From JBQTJN01 sp052387095 (GTDB lineage: Bacteria; Pseudomonadota; Alphaproteobacteria; Micavibrionales; Micavibrionaceae), in contig JBQTJN010000006.1 in NCBI GenBank assembly GCA_052387095.1, positions 1 through 64,000 of the forward strand: 64,000 nucleotides of DNA. Direction: 5' to 3'. Below, in pieces: positions 1 through 7,082 of this stretch (positions are counted from its first letter, which is position 1; every line of letters begins with the position of its first letter). The notes beneath the pieces were generated by a model. It had not been told where the DNA came from and did no database searches. It was given only the letters and a program-made list of their open reading frames with translations. A program made the position numbers and the translations under genes.

Positions 1-75
1 GGCAAATGTCACCCCCCCCAAATCGTAAAAATCGGTTCTTGTGGCGGGGGGAATACAACGTTTTTTTGTAAACAT
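1..75 (-). CDS. Start of a phage-module gene, cut by the window edge
   Basis: An open frame starts at an ATG (75-73, minus strand) with a GGGGG ribosome-binding site a few bases upstream. It runs 25 codons off the left edge and begins MFTKKRCIPP. It has the orientation of the phage head genes to its right and would be the next gene of that operon. Too little is visible to name a product. A run of about nine T on the minus strand upstream could be part of a weak terminator or a slippery tract. Confidence 0.35.
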   Translation of the reverse strand, partial: MFTKKRCIPPATRTDFYDLGGVTFA

Positions 76-182
76 GCAAACCCCCTTTTGAAAAAAAAAC
101 ACGAAGGTACGGCCCCGCCTTCGCCAATCAAGGGAAAGCAGGGCCGCAGGTCGATCACGCGGAAAACGCGGCGCGCACGCTC

Positions 183-422
183 TTATGAATAGAGCGTCAC
201 GGTTACGGCGCTGCCGGTATTACCCGTCACGATATAGAATTTCGTGACCGGCGTTCCGTCCGTGTCGACATTCGCAATGATCAGGTCGTTGACGCGCAGC
301 ATGGAGGCGGCATTGTTGAAATACCCGCCGCTCGTAACTGCGTTATCGGTGGTGACGTAGTGCCACAGCGTGAAATTATTGGCATAGGCCAGCACGCTGA
401 GGTCAGATGAAGAAAAAGACAT
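183..422 (-). CDS. Small phage head-associated protein
   Basis: This is a 79-residue protein with no signal peptide or membrane segment. It is rich in Thr, Asn and Val and reads like a small beta-rich structural protein (for example FTLWHYVTTDNAV near the start and TVTLYS at the end). Small proteins of this look lie directly downstream of the major capsid gene in Bordetella- and T7-like podoviruses, which matches its place 29 bp after the capsid gene. I recognise the neighbourhood rather than a named family. A head decoration or head-completion role is inference. Confidence 0.6.
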   Translation of the reverse strand: MSFSSSDLSVLAYANNFTLWHYVTTDNAVTSGGYFNNAASMLRVNDLIIANVDTDGTPVTKFYIVTGNTGSAVTVTLYS

Positions 423-451
423 GATTGAAGCTCCTTGGTTATAGGTCTGGA

Positions 452-1285
452 TTAAGCGTCAGGCGTTTCATCGCACTTGATGACCACGATCCCGGCTTCG
501 TCGATCAGCGCAGCGCCCTGGCTCATCATGTTGTTGACGAAGTGCGCGGCGCGATCGCCATGCCACGTGATATCCGTCTGCACATCCGACGCCGCGGCAT
601 GGCCGATTGCCGTTTTGTGGTAATAGAAGCAGGAGCGGATATCACTGGCTACCGGCAGACCGGAATGCGGCAGCCAGATCGTGCCCAGCCATTGTTTGGC
701 CTGCGTGATCGTGGCAAACGGCAAGTTTTCGGAACCGACGTAATCGGAACTGACGAATTCATCGATTTGCAGCAACTGACGCCATTGCTTCCAGCCGACA
801 ACGCAGAAACGCTGCCCGTCATCCGGCACATCATTGGTGCCGGATGTTTCGAAAGCCTGAAGGACCTTCTCGAGCGTGATGCCAACATTGCCATCGGCAA
901 TGACGTTATCATCCGCCGCCGCCAGAGCCGTGATGATCTGCTCATCCGTCTTGCGGCCCAGCGCAGACGCACCGGCATTGGCGATGATCTGACGTTCATC
1001 GATATTGGTTTTCAGCTCTTCCAGACGATCGACCCAGTCGCCGGCATAGAAATCCTGCAGCGTAGCTTCGACATTGGTATGTGCCAGATTCATCACCGGG
1101 ACCATGCCGTGTGTAGACTTGGTAGACGCCGTGCCTGTGCCGACTTTCTGGAAGACAGCGCTCGAACCGTTGACGTTATTGATGGTACGCACAGTGTTGC
1201 GGAGTTTCGAACCCTGGCGCTGGTAGGCTTCATGCACTTCGCGTTCGAATTGCTTGATAAAGGCCTGATCTAAAGTTGTAGACAT
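452..1285 (-). CDS. Phage major capsid protein (podovirus type)
   Basis: This 277-residue protein resembles the major capsid proteins of T7-like and related podoviruses. It has a polar N-terminus (MSTTLDQAFIKQFEREVH), the stretch FQKVGTGTASTKSTHG, and a WHGDRAAHFVNNMMSQGA segment near the C-terminus, which fits the conserved end of the fold where capsid subunits reject or accept mutations. It would form the icosahedral shell. It starts at an ATG with AGAGG upstream. The scaffold gene lies upstream, but the space between them is interrupted by a plus-strand PilZ gene. Family call is by pattern recognition; I could not run a profile search. Confidence 0.8.
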   Translation of the reverse strand: MSTTLDQAFIKQFEREVHEAYQRQGSKLRNTVRTINNVNGSSAVFQKVGTGTASTKSTHGMVPVMNLAHTNVEATLQDFYAGDWVDRLEELKTNIDERQIIANAGASALGRKTDEQIITALAAADDNVIADGNVGITLEKVLQAFETSGTNDVPDDGQRFCVVGWKQWRQLLQIDEFVSSDYVGSENLPFATITQAKQWLGTIWLPHSGLPVASDIRSCFYYHKTAIGHAAASDVQTDITWHGDRAAHFVNNMMSQGAALIDEAGIVVIKCDETPDA

Positions 1286-1677
1286 TATAAACCTCTTGGT
1301 TTGTTCGGGTTAAGATGTGTAGGAAAAGCCGGCTTGCGGTTGTCCGCCGTAAAGGCAGGCCGGGAAGACAGGCGGGCTCAGGCTGACGTAGTGCAGTTGT
1401 CTGAAATGAAAAACGCCCCGCTCCGTCGCGAAGCAACGCCAGAGGTGTTGTTCGCTTTTTTTAAAAAACAAACAAACCTATGGTTTGCTATGCGGACGGA
1501 ATCAGGGCGTTGATAATTTATATATTAGGAATTATTTCCTACGATGTCAATCTTTTTTTAATACTTTTTTAATCTTTTTCGTATAAAACCTATGATAAGC
1601 GGAGATATTTGTTAACATAACCCGCAAAAAGCCCTAGACTGGCTTATCGACCAAATCTGTGACGGGGAGTCACGCCG
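1286..1677. other. Gap between capsid gene and PilZ gene
   Basis: This 392-bp stretch holds no convincing gene. Roughly 1500-1640 is markedly AT-rich and probably contains the promoter of the plus-strand PilZ gene, which has GGGGAG as ribosome-binding site at about 1663. At 1428-1462 there is an imperfect hairpin (GCGAAGCAACGCC / GGTGTTGTTCGC) followed by seven T on the plus strand. It looks like an intrinsic terminator, but no plus-strand gene precedes it. Transcription of the capsid gene from the scaffold side must cross this gap or use a promoter inside it. Confidence 0.5.
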
Positions 1678-2064
1678 ATGCTGAAAGAATTTATCACACG
1701 ATTTTCAGGAGTGCCGCAGGAGGGCGAACAGACCAGCCGCCGCGTTGCACCGCGCCGCGCGCAGGATCAATGTGTCAGCGTCATCGCCGGCAAAACCTTC
1801 CCGGTTGAAAACTGGTCTATGGGCGGCGTTCTTGTTTATGGCGATGGCCGTCTTTTCCCGATGGAGAGCGAGATCGATGTCATTCTGAAATTCCGCCTCC
1901 GCAATGAGGTGGTCGAAGTGCCGCACAAGGCAAAAGTCGTGCGCAAGACTTATCACAACATCGCGCTCCAGTTTGTGCCGCTGACGCAAGGCATCCGCAA
2001 AAGCTTCCAGGCTGTTGTCGATGATTATGTGTCGGGCCAGTTTGCCGATTCACAGTTGGTATAA
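1678..2064 (+). CDS. PilZ-domain protein (predicted c-di-GMP binder)
   Basis: This 128-residue protein has both c-di-GMP contact motifs of the PilZ fold: RxxxR as RVAPR at residues 22-26, and (D/N)xSxxG as NWSMGG at residues 45-50. A beta-barrel pattern follows to about residue 105, then a C-terminal helix. Proteins of this kind sense cyclic di-GMP and tune motility, adhesion or exopolysaccharide. There is no signal peptide. It lies on the strand opposite to the phage structural genes, between scaffold and capsid, with an AT-rich upstream region and its own terminator. It is therefore either cargo (a moron) or a host gene trapped in a decaying prophage. Confidence 0.82.
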   Translation: MLKEFITRFSGVPQEGEQTSRRVAPRRAQDQCVSVIAGKTFPVENWSMGGVLVYGDGRLFPMESEIDVILKFRLRNEVVEVPHKAKVVRKTYHNIALQFVPLTQGIRKSFQAVVDDYVSGQFADSQLV

Positions 2065-2085
2065 AGCTCTCTGCGTTGAATAAAG

Positions 2086-2117
2086 AAAAAACCCCGCCAT
2101 TTCTGACGGGGATTTTT
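2086..2117 (+). terminator. Rho-independent terminator after PilZ gene
   Basis: The arms CCCCG and CGGGG enclose a loop of about ten bases, followed by ATTTTT. It starts 22 bp after the PilZ stop codon and ends just before the stop of the opposing scaffold gene. Because a run of A precedes the stem (GAAAAAACCCCG), it can also act on the minus strand. Confidence 0.75.
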
Positions 2118-2119
2118 AT

Positions 2120-2752
2120 TCAGCTATACATCTTTTTAAAGCCTTCCGTGACGCGTCCCACGAAAGCCGGGTCCTTGTCGCGCCAGTATTTCGGATCGCG
2201 CATCATGGTCTGGAGCTCTTTCTCGTCGAGACCGCTGCCGGAATCGGCATCGCGCCGAAGCCCCGGCTCATCAGATTTCATCATGCGATGCAAAGCTAGC
2301 ACGCCTTCATAGGAGCTGGACAGGTTCTCCAGTACATCCAGCGCCATATTTTTCTGACCGAATGCCAGCAACTGGCGCGACATTTCCTTCCACTTTTCGA
2401 CGCCGCCGAAATGATTGACCAGTTTTTCCACCTCGCGGTCGGCTTCGAATTCGCTGCGCATCCCCATGATCATCGGCACAAGTTTTTCGGCCGCCAGGTT
2501 ATAGATCTCCTGCGCCTGCTCCGCTGTGCAGCCACATTTATGGAGGCGGTCATTGACGTCGTCATCGACATCGAACAATCCATGGCTCACATCGATTTTG
2601 TAGTCACGCGCGGATTTAGGCACGGAAGGCCCCTGCGACAGCTTTTTCTCGAGTTCGGAATAGGAACTCAGCAGAGCCTCCAGGTTTACTTCCCCGGTTT
2701 CCGTGTTTCGGAATTTTTCCGGCACATCGGCATTTAAAAGATTCTCAGTCAT
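2120..2752 (-). CDS. Phage capsid assembly scaffold protein
   Basis: This 210-residue acidic protein is predicted to be largely helical. Long charged helices span residues 20-40 and 75-165, and the C-terminus is basic and aromatic (RDPKYWRDKDPAFVGR, ending FKKMYS), as in podovirus scaffolds whose C-terminal end docks on capsid subunits. Position and size fit a scaffold: it follows the portal and Bbp19-like genes and precedes the capsid. It would fill the procapsid and be lost on maturation. The start is an ATG; the upstream GGAGACAC is a fair ribosome-binding site. Function is inferred from context and composition. Confidence 0.7.
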   Translation of the reverse strand: MTENLLNADVPEKFRNTETGEVNLEALLSSYSELEKKLSQGPSVPKSARDYKIDVSHGLFDVDDDVNDRLHKCGCTAEQAQEIYNLAAEKLVPMIMGMRSEFEADREVEKLVNHFGGVEKWKEMSRQLLAFGQKNMALDVLENLSSSYEGVLALHRMMKSDEPGLRRDADSGSGLDEKELQTMMRDPKYWRDKDPAFVGRVTEGFKKMYS

Positions 2753-2789
2753 TTAGTGTCTCCTTTTTGGTTAAAAAAATAAAATCATT

Positions 2790-2871
2790 GTCATCCCCGG
2801 CTTGACCGGGGATACATACATAAGTGGTTTAATGTTCTGATGTATGGACCCCCGCTTAAAGCGGGGGTGAC
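2790..2871. repeat. Intergenic palindromic repeat, GTCATCCCCG family
   Basis: The element opens with GTCATCCCCGGCTTGACCGGGGAT and closes with ACCCCCGCTTAAAGCGGGGGTGAC. Each end forms its own hairpin, and the outermost bases are complementary (GTCA/TGAC). Inner arms TACATACAT and ATGTATG also pair. It is the shortest of three copies (others at 7083 and 13482). Confidence 0.75.
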
Positions 2872-2886
2872 GTAAGTTATATGCGT

Positions 2887-3111
2887 TCATGGTTTTCTAC
2901 CTCTATCAATCAGGCGCAAAATAGTGGCCACCAGCGAACGCTGCCCTTCGAGATAGCGCAGTTGCTGATCGGCGCAGTCGGGTCCCAGCGTGCGCTGAAA
3001 TGTTACGGCCTGCAGGTGCGAAAGCACCTTGCGCCCGTCATCGGTGGAAAATAGCCGCGCAAAACTGCGCTCGATATCATTGGCGGGGCTCCGTTCAAGC
3101 ATTTTGAGCAT
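2887..3111 (-). CDS. Bbp19-like phage protein
   Basis: This 74-residue helical protein contains FARLFSTDDGRKVLSHL, then LGPDCADQQLRYLEGQR and a basic end (ILRLIDRGRKP). This is the pattern of the small Bbp19-like phage domain found beside portal genes of Bordetella BPP-1-like podoviruses. Its role is not established; it may help head assembly or connector stability. I place the start at the ATG at 3111 because GGAGG lies six to seven bases upstream. A TTG two codons earlier and an ATG three codons later are less well placed. It overlaps the end of the portal gene by 17 bp, suggesting translational coupling. Confidence 0.7.
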   Translation of the reverse strand: MLKMLERSPANDIERSFARLFSTDDGRKVLSHLQAVTFQRTLGPDCADQQLRYLEGQRSLVATILRLIDRGRKP

Positions 3112-4600
3112 CGCCAACCTCCACGGATATCTGTTTGCGGATCAGGTCCGACGGCACGCCGAGCGCATCGCCAAGAAACCGCGCCGCCTGCGGCAGATTG
3201 ATGGCGCTGGATGCTTCCGGACCCATCGCGAGAACGGATGAAATCCACGACAACGTGTTCTGCACATTGCGTTGCCCTTGGTAGCGCGCCAGCGGCGAGC
3301 GGTAATCGATCATTACGATCCGGCCATCGAGCGAAATATCCGGGATCTCGCCGCGCCGGCGCAAAATCGAAAACGCACGCGTGATCAACGGCGTCAGCAA
3401 TTCCGTCTGCAGGCGCCCATAGGTCGCGCCGAGCAGCAGCGCCATCTCGGCAGAGCGCTCCAGCACTTCTGTTGCCGTCATGCGCGGGGAATCCACCGGC
3501 GACAAACGGTCACCCAACAGCGCGTGGCGGATGCGTTTCTGCAGCGATTCCAGCATCAGCTGCGACACATCGAACCGTCCCGGCATTTCGAGCGGCTGCA
3601 GACCCTGCGAGCCCACAGCTTTGGGAATAATCGCCCCCGGCACCAGTTGGATATTGGCTGGATTGAGCACACCGTCATCATCCGCCTGCCATATGCCGGT
3701 CACGGCAATCGAGGCATTCTTGAGAATAAGCTCCACCACCTTGTTCGCAGTCTTGATATCGGGCAGCGTTTTCATCACCGGCGAACGGCCGTAAATCTCG
3801 CCCGGCGATTTCAGCCAGCGGAAGGAAATGAACGGCGAATGCTCGAACCGCCCCGCCGCCAGCAACACCGGCTCACTGAAATTCTCGATCAGGCAGGCTT
3901 TATAGACATAGACCAGGCCTTCCGGCACAACGGCTTCGAGAATTTTGAACCTTCCTTGCGGATCTTTTGTTCCCGCGCGGGCAATATCGGCAGGCACCTG
4001 CGCGGTGGGGTAGCGTTCCATGATCTTCGACAGGCTGAGCGACAAAATCCGGTACGCCGCATCGAGAAAGCCGCCCTCGCTTTCCTCAAGCACAACCTGG
4101 CTCAGGGGAACAGCCGAAAACTGGAATGCCGAAAACCCGCCAGGCTCGCTTTCCGCGAAATAAAGACTGGCGGTGCCGCCGACAACGAGATCAAGATAAC
4201 ATTGATGAATCTCGACGGCGAAATTCGAGCGGTCGAAATGATCCTGGATCGTGCGCGCGGCCTTTTCCAGCACGGGCGCGATGCGTTCGGCTTCCGCCGC
4301 CGACAAATCCGGGCCCGGTTTTAAGCCGAACCACTGCGACCATGTCGGTGTCAGGTTGCCGAGCAGGCTCGCCGCCAGATGGTCCACCGCATCCATGGCC
4401 GTCGCATCAAAAATCTTTTCCATGCGGCGCGCACCGGGCGTGTTCTCATACAAAAACCCGCCGCGCTGCGGCAGCGTATAGTCATAGCACTCCTGCCAGA
4501 GATTTTCCCAGTTGCCGCGCATGTTCTGCGCCGCCTGGTAGCGATTGAGCAAAACCTTAACCGCGCCCGTTTCCGCATTTTCATTTACAATTATGTTCAT
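3095..4600 (-). CDS. Phage portal (head-to-tail connector) protein
   Basis: This 501-residue protein matches podovirus head-tail connectors of the T7 gp8/Bbp21 type. The N-terminal region has WENLWQECYDYTLPQR and a DATAMDAVDHLAASLLG segment. A central RWLKSPGEIYGRSPVMKTLPD block is the most conserved part of the family, and MTATEVLERSAEMALLLG lies near residue 375, where the long wing helix is expected. It would form the dodecameric ring through which DNA enters the head and to which the tail attaches. Length is normal for the family. It ends inside the Bbp19-like gene and starts 3 bp after the small upstream gene. Confidence 0.85.
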   Translation of the reverse strand: MNIIVNENAETGAVKVLLNRYQAAQNMRGNWENLWQECYDYTLPQRGGFLYENTPGARRMEKIFDATAMDAVDHLAASLLGNLTPTWSQWFGLKPGPDLSAAEAERIAPVLEKAARTIQDHFDRSNFAVEIHQCYLDLVVGGTASLYFAESEPGGFSAFQFSAVPLSQVVLEESEGGFLDAAYRILSLSLSKIMERYPTAQVPADIARAGTKDPQGRFKILEAVVPEGLVYVYKACLIENFSEPVLLAAGRFEHSPFISFRWLKSPGEIYGRSPVMKTLPDIKTANKVVELILKNASIAVTGIWQADDDGVLNPANIQLVPGAIIPKAVGSQGLQPLEMPGRFDVSQLMLESLQKRIRHALLGDRLSPVDSPRMTATEVLERSAEMALLLGATYGRLQTELLTPLITRAFSILRRRGEIPDISLDGRIVMIDYRSPLARYQGQRNVQNTLSWISSVLAMGPEASSAINLPQAARFLGDALGVPSDLIRKQISVEVGDAQNA

Positions 4601-4603
4601 AAT

Positions 4604-4834
4604 TTATTCTCCCAGTAATGTTTTGCGCGGCGCACCCTGCCCGGCCAGATCCAGCAAACCGCGGAATCCTGTCCGGACGGTGCCGAACATGCCGCGCTCG
4701 CGCTGCAACAGGTCGGCACGGCGCACGCGGGCCGCCGCCTCTTCCGGTGTTTCTGTAGGCGCGCTCGCCGGAACCGGCGGCGGTGCAGCCATAATGATCG
4801 GCGGCGCTTTCGGCGGTGAAATCAATTTACCCAT
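4604..4834 (-). CDS. Small Pro/Ala-rich phage protein
   Basis: This 76-residue protein has a Pro/Ala-rich N-terminal half (PPKAPPIIMAAPPPVPASAP) and a basic, helical C-terminal half with RRADLLQRERGMFGTVRTGF, ending near a GQGAPRKTLLGE tail. Small proteins that end in a TxLxG-like peptide after an R-rich helix often sit just upstream of portal genes in these podoviruses; their role is unknown. It overlaps the preceding gene by 13 bp and has GGAGATTACTC upstream of its ATG. No function is assigned. Confidence 0.6.
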   Translation of the reverse strand: MGKLISPPKAPPIIMAAPPPVPASAPTETPEEAAARVRRADLLQRERGMFGTVRTGFRGLLDLAGQGAPRKTLLGE

Positions 4835-5238
4835 GAGTAATCTCCTTTATTGGGGTTTAAGGCCGTGAGGTGGCGGTAAAGCTGCCACGGCGTGAAAATC
4901 AGCCGCGCATGAATGCCGAGCACGCGCTTGACCGCCTCGACGCAGGTAAAAATCATCCACGGCGCTTCTTTTTGAATACGCGCGACGGGCGCCGGCAGAA
5001 CCGTGTGCCCGCGATCCTTCAGCCACAGCGGCAGGTCGAAATTCGGCGGGAGATTATGCACGCTGACATCCGTGTAATGTGAAAGCGGATCGACGCTGAT
5101 CCAGTGTTCACCGTCATTCAGCAGCACATAACAATGCCGGAAGCCACGCTTGAAAATTCTTAGCCACGGCAGATCTGTCTGTCCGCTGAAAATCACCCAC
5201 GCCTGTGGGGCTTTTGTATTCTCGTTCGTGTTTTTCAT
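4822..5238 (-). CDS. Phage-module protein, possible permuted papain-like fold
   Basis: This 138-residue protein has an N-terminal strand (AWVIFSGQ), then GFRHCYVLL with His35, Asp50 in SVDPLSHY, and Cys99 in FTCVEAVKRVLG at the head of a helix. A His on one strand, a downstream polar residue and then a Cys at a helix start is the order seen in circularly permuted NlpC/P60 (LRAT/YiiX-like) hydrolases, so a peptidase or amidase role such as lysis or virion entry is possible but unproven. I chose the ATG at 5238 because it overlaps the upstream stop as ATGA. An ATG at 5253 is also in frame but has a poorer ribosome-binding site. Confidence 0.6.
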   Translation of the reverse strand: MKNTNENTKAPQAWVIFSGQTDLPWLRIFKRGFRHCYVLLNDGEHWISVDPLSHYTDVSVHNLPPNFDLPLWLKDRGHTVLPAPVARIQKEAPWMIFTCVEAVKRVLGIHARLIFTPWQLYRHLTALNPNKGDYSWVN

Positions 5239-5630
5239 TCTGCAGCGCTCCATTGAGTTTTTTTGACGATTCCCTTGAGCTGCAGAACGCTCTCCAGCCG
5301 TTCCATCGCTTCAATCCATAATTTGTGCGCGCAGCCCTCTTTCGCGCGGCGCGGATCCGGCGCAAGACGGCGCCGCCCGTAATGACGCAAAACGAGAAGA
5401 TGATCGCGCGTGACGCGGCGCTGGCGATAGAGGCGGTCGACGCATTTCAGGATATCGACCGGCTCGCACGGGCGCGGGTACAGGCCCAGCCCCGCCGAAA
5501 AACGCGCCCCGTCCAGCCGCGCATCCTGCGCCTGGATAAACCAGAACCAGGCTTCCTCGCCGCTCTCAAACGGAAAGATTCCCGCAGGAAACGGGGGGTT
5601 TTGGGGCGCAGGATCGGAAGACAGATGCAT
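5235..5630 (-). CDS. Hypothetical protein, first gene of the phage operon
   Basis: This 131-residue protein is soluble and rich in Arg and Leu. It contains GEEAWFWFIQAQDARLDGAR and a central CEPVDILKCVDRLYRQRRV segment followed by a basic helix (RHYGRRRLAPDPRRAKEG), suggesting a helical nucleic-acid-associated protein. I do not recognise a named family. It begins at the ATG at 5630; a TTG two codons earlier is possible. It is the first gene downstream of the regulatory region shared with the S24 regulator, and its stop overlaps the next start (ATGA). An early regulatory or packaging role is possible but not shown. Confidence 0.55.
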   Translation of the reverse strand: MHLSSDPAPQNPPFPAGIFPFESGEEAWFWFIQAQDARLDGARFSAGLGLYPRPCEPVDILKCVDRLYRQRRVTRDHLLVLRHYGRRRLAPDPRRAKEGCAHKLWIEAMERLESVLQLKGIVKKTQWSAAE

Positions 5631-5644
5631 GTTCAAACCTTTTT

Positions 5645-5659
5645 GTTCTTTTTATGTTC
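5645..5659. promoter_or_regulatory. Candidate SOS (LexA-type) box
   Basis: GTTC-N7-GTTC (GTTCTTTTTATGTTC) matches the alphaproteobacterial LexA consensus GTTCN7GTTC exactly. It lies 15 bp upstream of the first phage-module gene and about 90 bp upstream of the S24 regulator. A third GTTC occurs at 5631-5634. The match is seen in the sequence; that LexA or the S24 protein binds it is inference. Confidence 0.55.
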
Positions 5660-5736
5660 TCATTTATGCTATAAAAGTTGTGCCCTGTCAAGAAAATTAT
5701 GAATTTATTCCTATTTACCGGAATCGGTTCGCGTGG

Positions 5737-5754
5737 GAACATAATCCTATGTTC
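5737..5754. promoter_or_regulatory. Palindromic operator over the S24 regulator start codon
   Basis: GAACAT-N6-ATGTTC is a perfect inverted repeat whose right arm contains the ATG of the S24 regulator gene. The half-sites share GAAC/GTTC with the SOS-type box at 5645. Position over the start suggests autorepression. Confidence 0.5.
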
Positions 5755-6399
5755 AAACACGAAGACATTTGGCGGGGAATTGACAGGCTGGCAGCGGGCT
5801 TCGGCTATTCGCCCTCCGGTCTCGCTAAAAAAGCCGGGCTTGATCCCACATCCTTCAACAAGAGCAAGCGCCATAGCCCGGACGGCAAACCGCGCTGGCC
5901 CTCCACGGAAAGTCTTTCAAAAATTCTCGGCGTGACCGGCGCGACCGTCTCCGATTTCATCAGCCTCATCGGCGATGATTCATTCGCGAATGCCGAAACG
6001 CAGGACAAGACCATTCCCATGATCGGTTTCGCGCAGGCCGGCAGCAGCGGATTTTTCGACGAAGATGGTTATCCGGCCGGCAATAGCTGGGATGAAATAA
6101 CGTTCCCCGCACCCCGCGATCAGGGCAACGAACATATTTTCGCGCTACAGGTTTCCGGCAATTCCATGGAACCGCTCTACCGTAAAAATGATTTGCTGAT
6201 CGTATCTCCAGGCGCGCGCACCAAGCGCGGCGACCGCGTCATCGTCCGCACACGCAAGGGCGAGGTGATGCTCAGGGAGCTGAGTCGCCAGAACGCCCAG
6301 AAAATCACCCTCAAATCCCTTAATCCGGACTTCGAAGACCGGATTTTATACCGAGCCGAAATCAGCTGGATGGCGCGGATTATGTGGGTGAGCCAGTAA
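5749..6399 (+). CDS. S24-family (LexA/CI-like) transcriptional regulator
   Basis: This 216-residue protein has an N-terminal helix-turn-helix (about 1-75, with GLAKKAGLDPTSFNKSK as the recognition region) and a C-terminal S24 peptidase fold. An Ala-Gly cleavage pair lies at 97-98 (FAQAGSS) and the nucleophile Ser139 in SGNSMEP. The general-base Lys, expected in the GEVMxKEL strand, is Arg176 here (GEVMLRELSR). Self-cleavage should therefore be lost or weak. The frame extends upstream for 40 codons, but I start at the ATG at 5749, where conserved relatives begin (MFKHEDIWRGIDRLA). It diverges from the phage genes and could be their repressor, although close relatives also occur as ordinary chromosomal regulators in Rhodospirillales. 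Confidence 0.82.
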   Translation: MFKHEDIWRGIDRLAAGFGYSPSGLAKKAGLDPTSFNKSKRHSPDGKPRWPSTESLSKILGVTGATVSDFISLIGDDSFANAETQDKTIPMIGFAQAGSSGFFDEDGYPAGNSWDEITFPAPRDQGNEHIFALQVSGNSMEPLYRKNDLLIVSPGARTKRGDRVIVRTRKGEVMLRELSRQNAQKITLKSLNPDFEDRILYRAEISWMARIMWVSQ

Positions 6400-6444
6400 T
6401 TGCTAATATAATTGTGCAGCGCAAAACAGCTTACGCTTGAAAAT

Positions 6445-6475
6445 ATTATTGCGCGTATGCAATAGATTATTGCGC
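6445..6475. promoter_or_regulatory. Direct repeat upstream of orphan gene
   Basis: ATTATTGCGC occurs at 6445-6454 and again at 6466-6475, exactly 21 bp (two helical turns) apart, in the short AT-rich gap upstream of the orphan gene at 6515. Tandem sites on one DNA face are typical of regulator binding. No protein can be named. Confidence 0.3.
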
Positions 6476-6514
6476 TTAATAAATAACAAAAAATGCGCAA
6501 AACAGGGAGAGTAC

Positions 6515-7006
6515 ATGTCACAAAAATCAACGCCGGAAGAAACAAGAATTCTGACCGTATATTTCGGACAACAAAATATACCTTTGGAAATTCCAGCTGC
6601 TAAAACACACAAAGTCGTGAACGATGCCGCAGCAACAGCTGTAGGCGCGCTTGTAAAAACATTCGAAGCAAACCCGACCGGCGTTATTAGAGCAAGTTAC
6701 GATACTGTTCCCGAACATCTTGAAAATGCACTTTTCGTGACCTTAGAGCTTGAAGGAGAAAAAACCGTGGTTTATGTCTCGGCAGCGGCCATTGTTCAAT
6801 CGGCGGAGACCCGTAACGGAAAAGTGAATCTTGGGGCTTTCGGTGAATTATCAACATCGGATTTTGAAGCTAAAATTATCCGCGCTAAGGTTTACCCTCA
6901 TATCTTCAATGGATCCGTTCTTAAGGAAAAACCAACCATCATCTTCCATGAAGTAAGTTCAGATGTTCCATATCAGAGCCAAGCCTTACGGGGCATAGAC
7001 CTTTAA
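6515..7006 (+). CDS. Orphan protein of unknown function
   Basis: This 163-residue protein is soluble, with no signal peptide. The start is the ATG at 6515 after GGGAGAG; the open frame extends 26 codons further up without a good start. The N-terminus (RILTVYFGQQNIPLEIPAAK) reads as a beta hairpin. It is followed by a helix (NDAAATAVGALVKTFEANP) and a series of strands. I do not recognise the family. The gene is visibly AT-richer than its neighbours and ends just before a strong terminator, so it is a separate transcription unit and probably a recent arrival next to the prophage module. Confidence 0.55.
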   Translation: MSQKSTPEETRILTVYFGQQNIPLEIPAAKTHKVVNDAAATAVGALVKTFEANPTGVIRASYDTVPEHLENALFVTLELEGEKTVVYVSAAAIVQSAETRNGKVNLGAFGELSTSDFEAKIIRAKVYPHIFNGSVLKEKPTIIFHEVSSDVPYQSQALRGIDL

Positions 7007-7019
7007 ATAATATTGGAAA

Positions 7020-7053
7020 CAAAAGCCCGTTCCGGCAAAGAACGGGCTTTTTT
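7020..7053 (+). terminator. Rho-independent terminator
   Basis: An AAAGCCCGTTC / GAACGGGCTTT stem with a CGGCAAA loop is followed by a T run. It ends the orphan gene 14 bp after its stop codon. Confidence 0.9.
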
Positions 7054-7082
7054 CATGGCTGAAAAATGCTACAACTTTAGCT

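Noticed and set aside
1428..1462. Terminator-like hairpin upstream of the PilZ gene
   Set aside because: A stem with T run is visible on the plus strand, but no plus-strand gene precedes it, so I noted it only within the gap entry.
3272..4324. 350-codon plus-strand open frame across the portal gene
   Set aside because: It is antisense to the well-supported portal gene, rich in Arg and His and without a plausible protein pattern; a codon-bias shadow.
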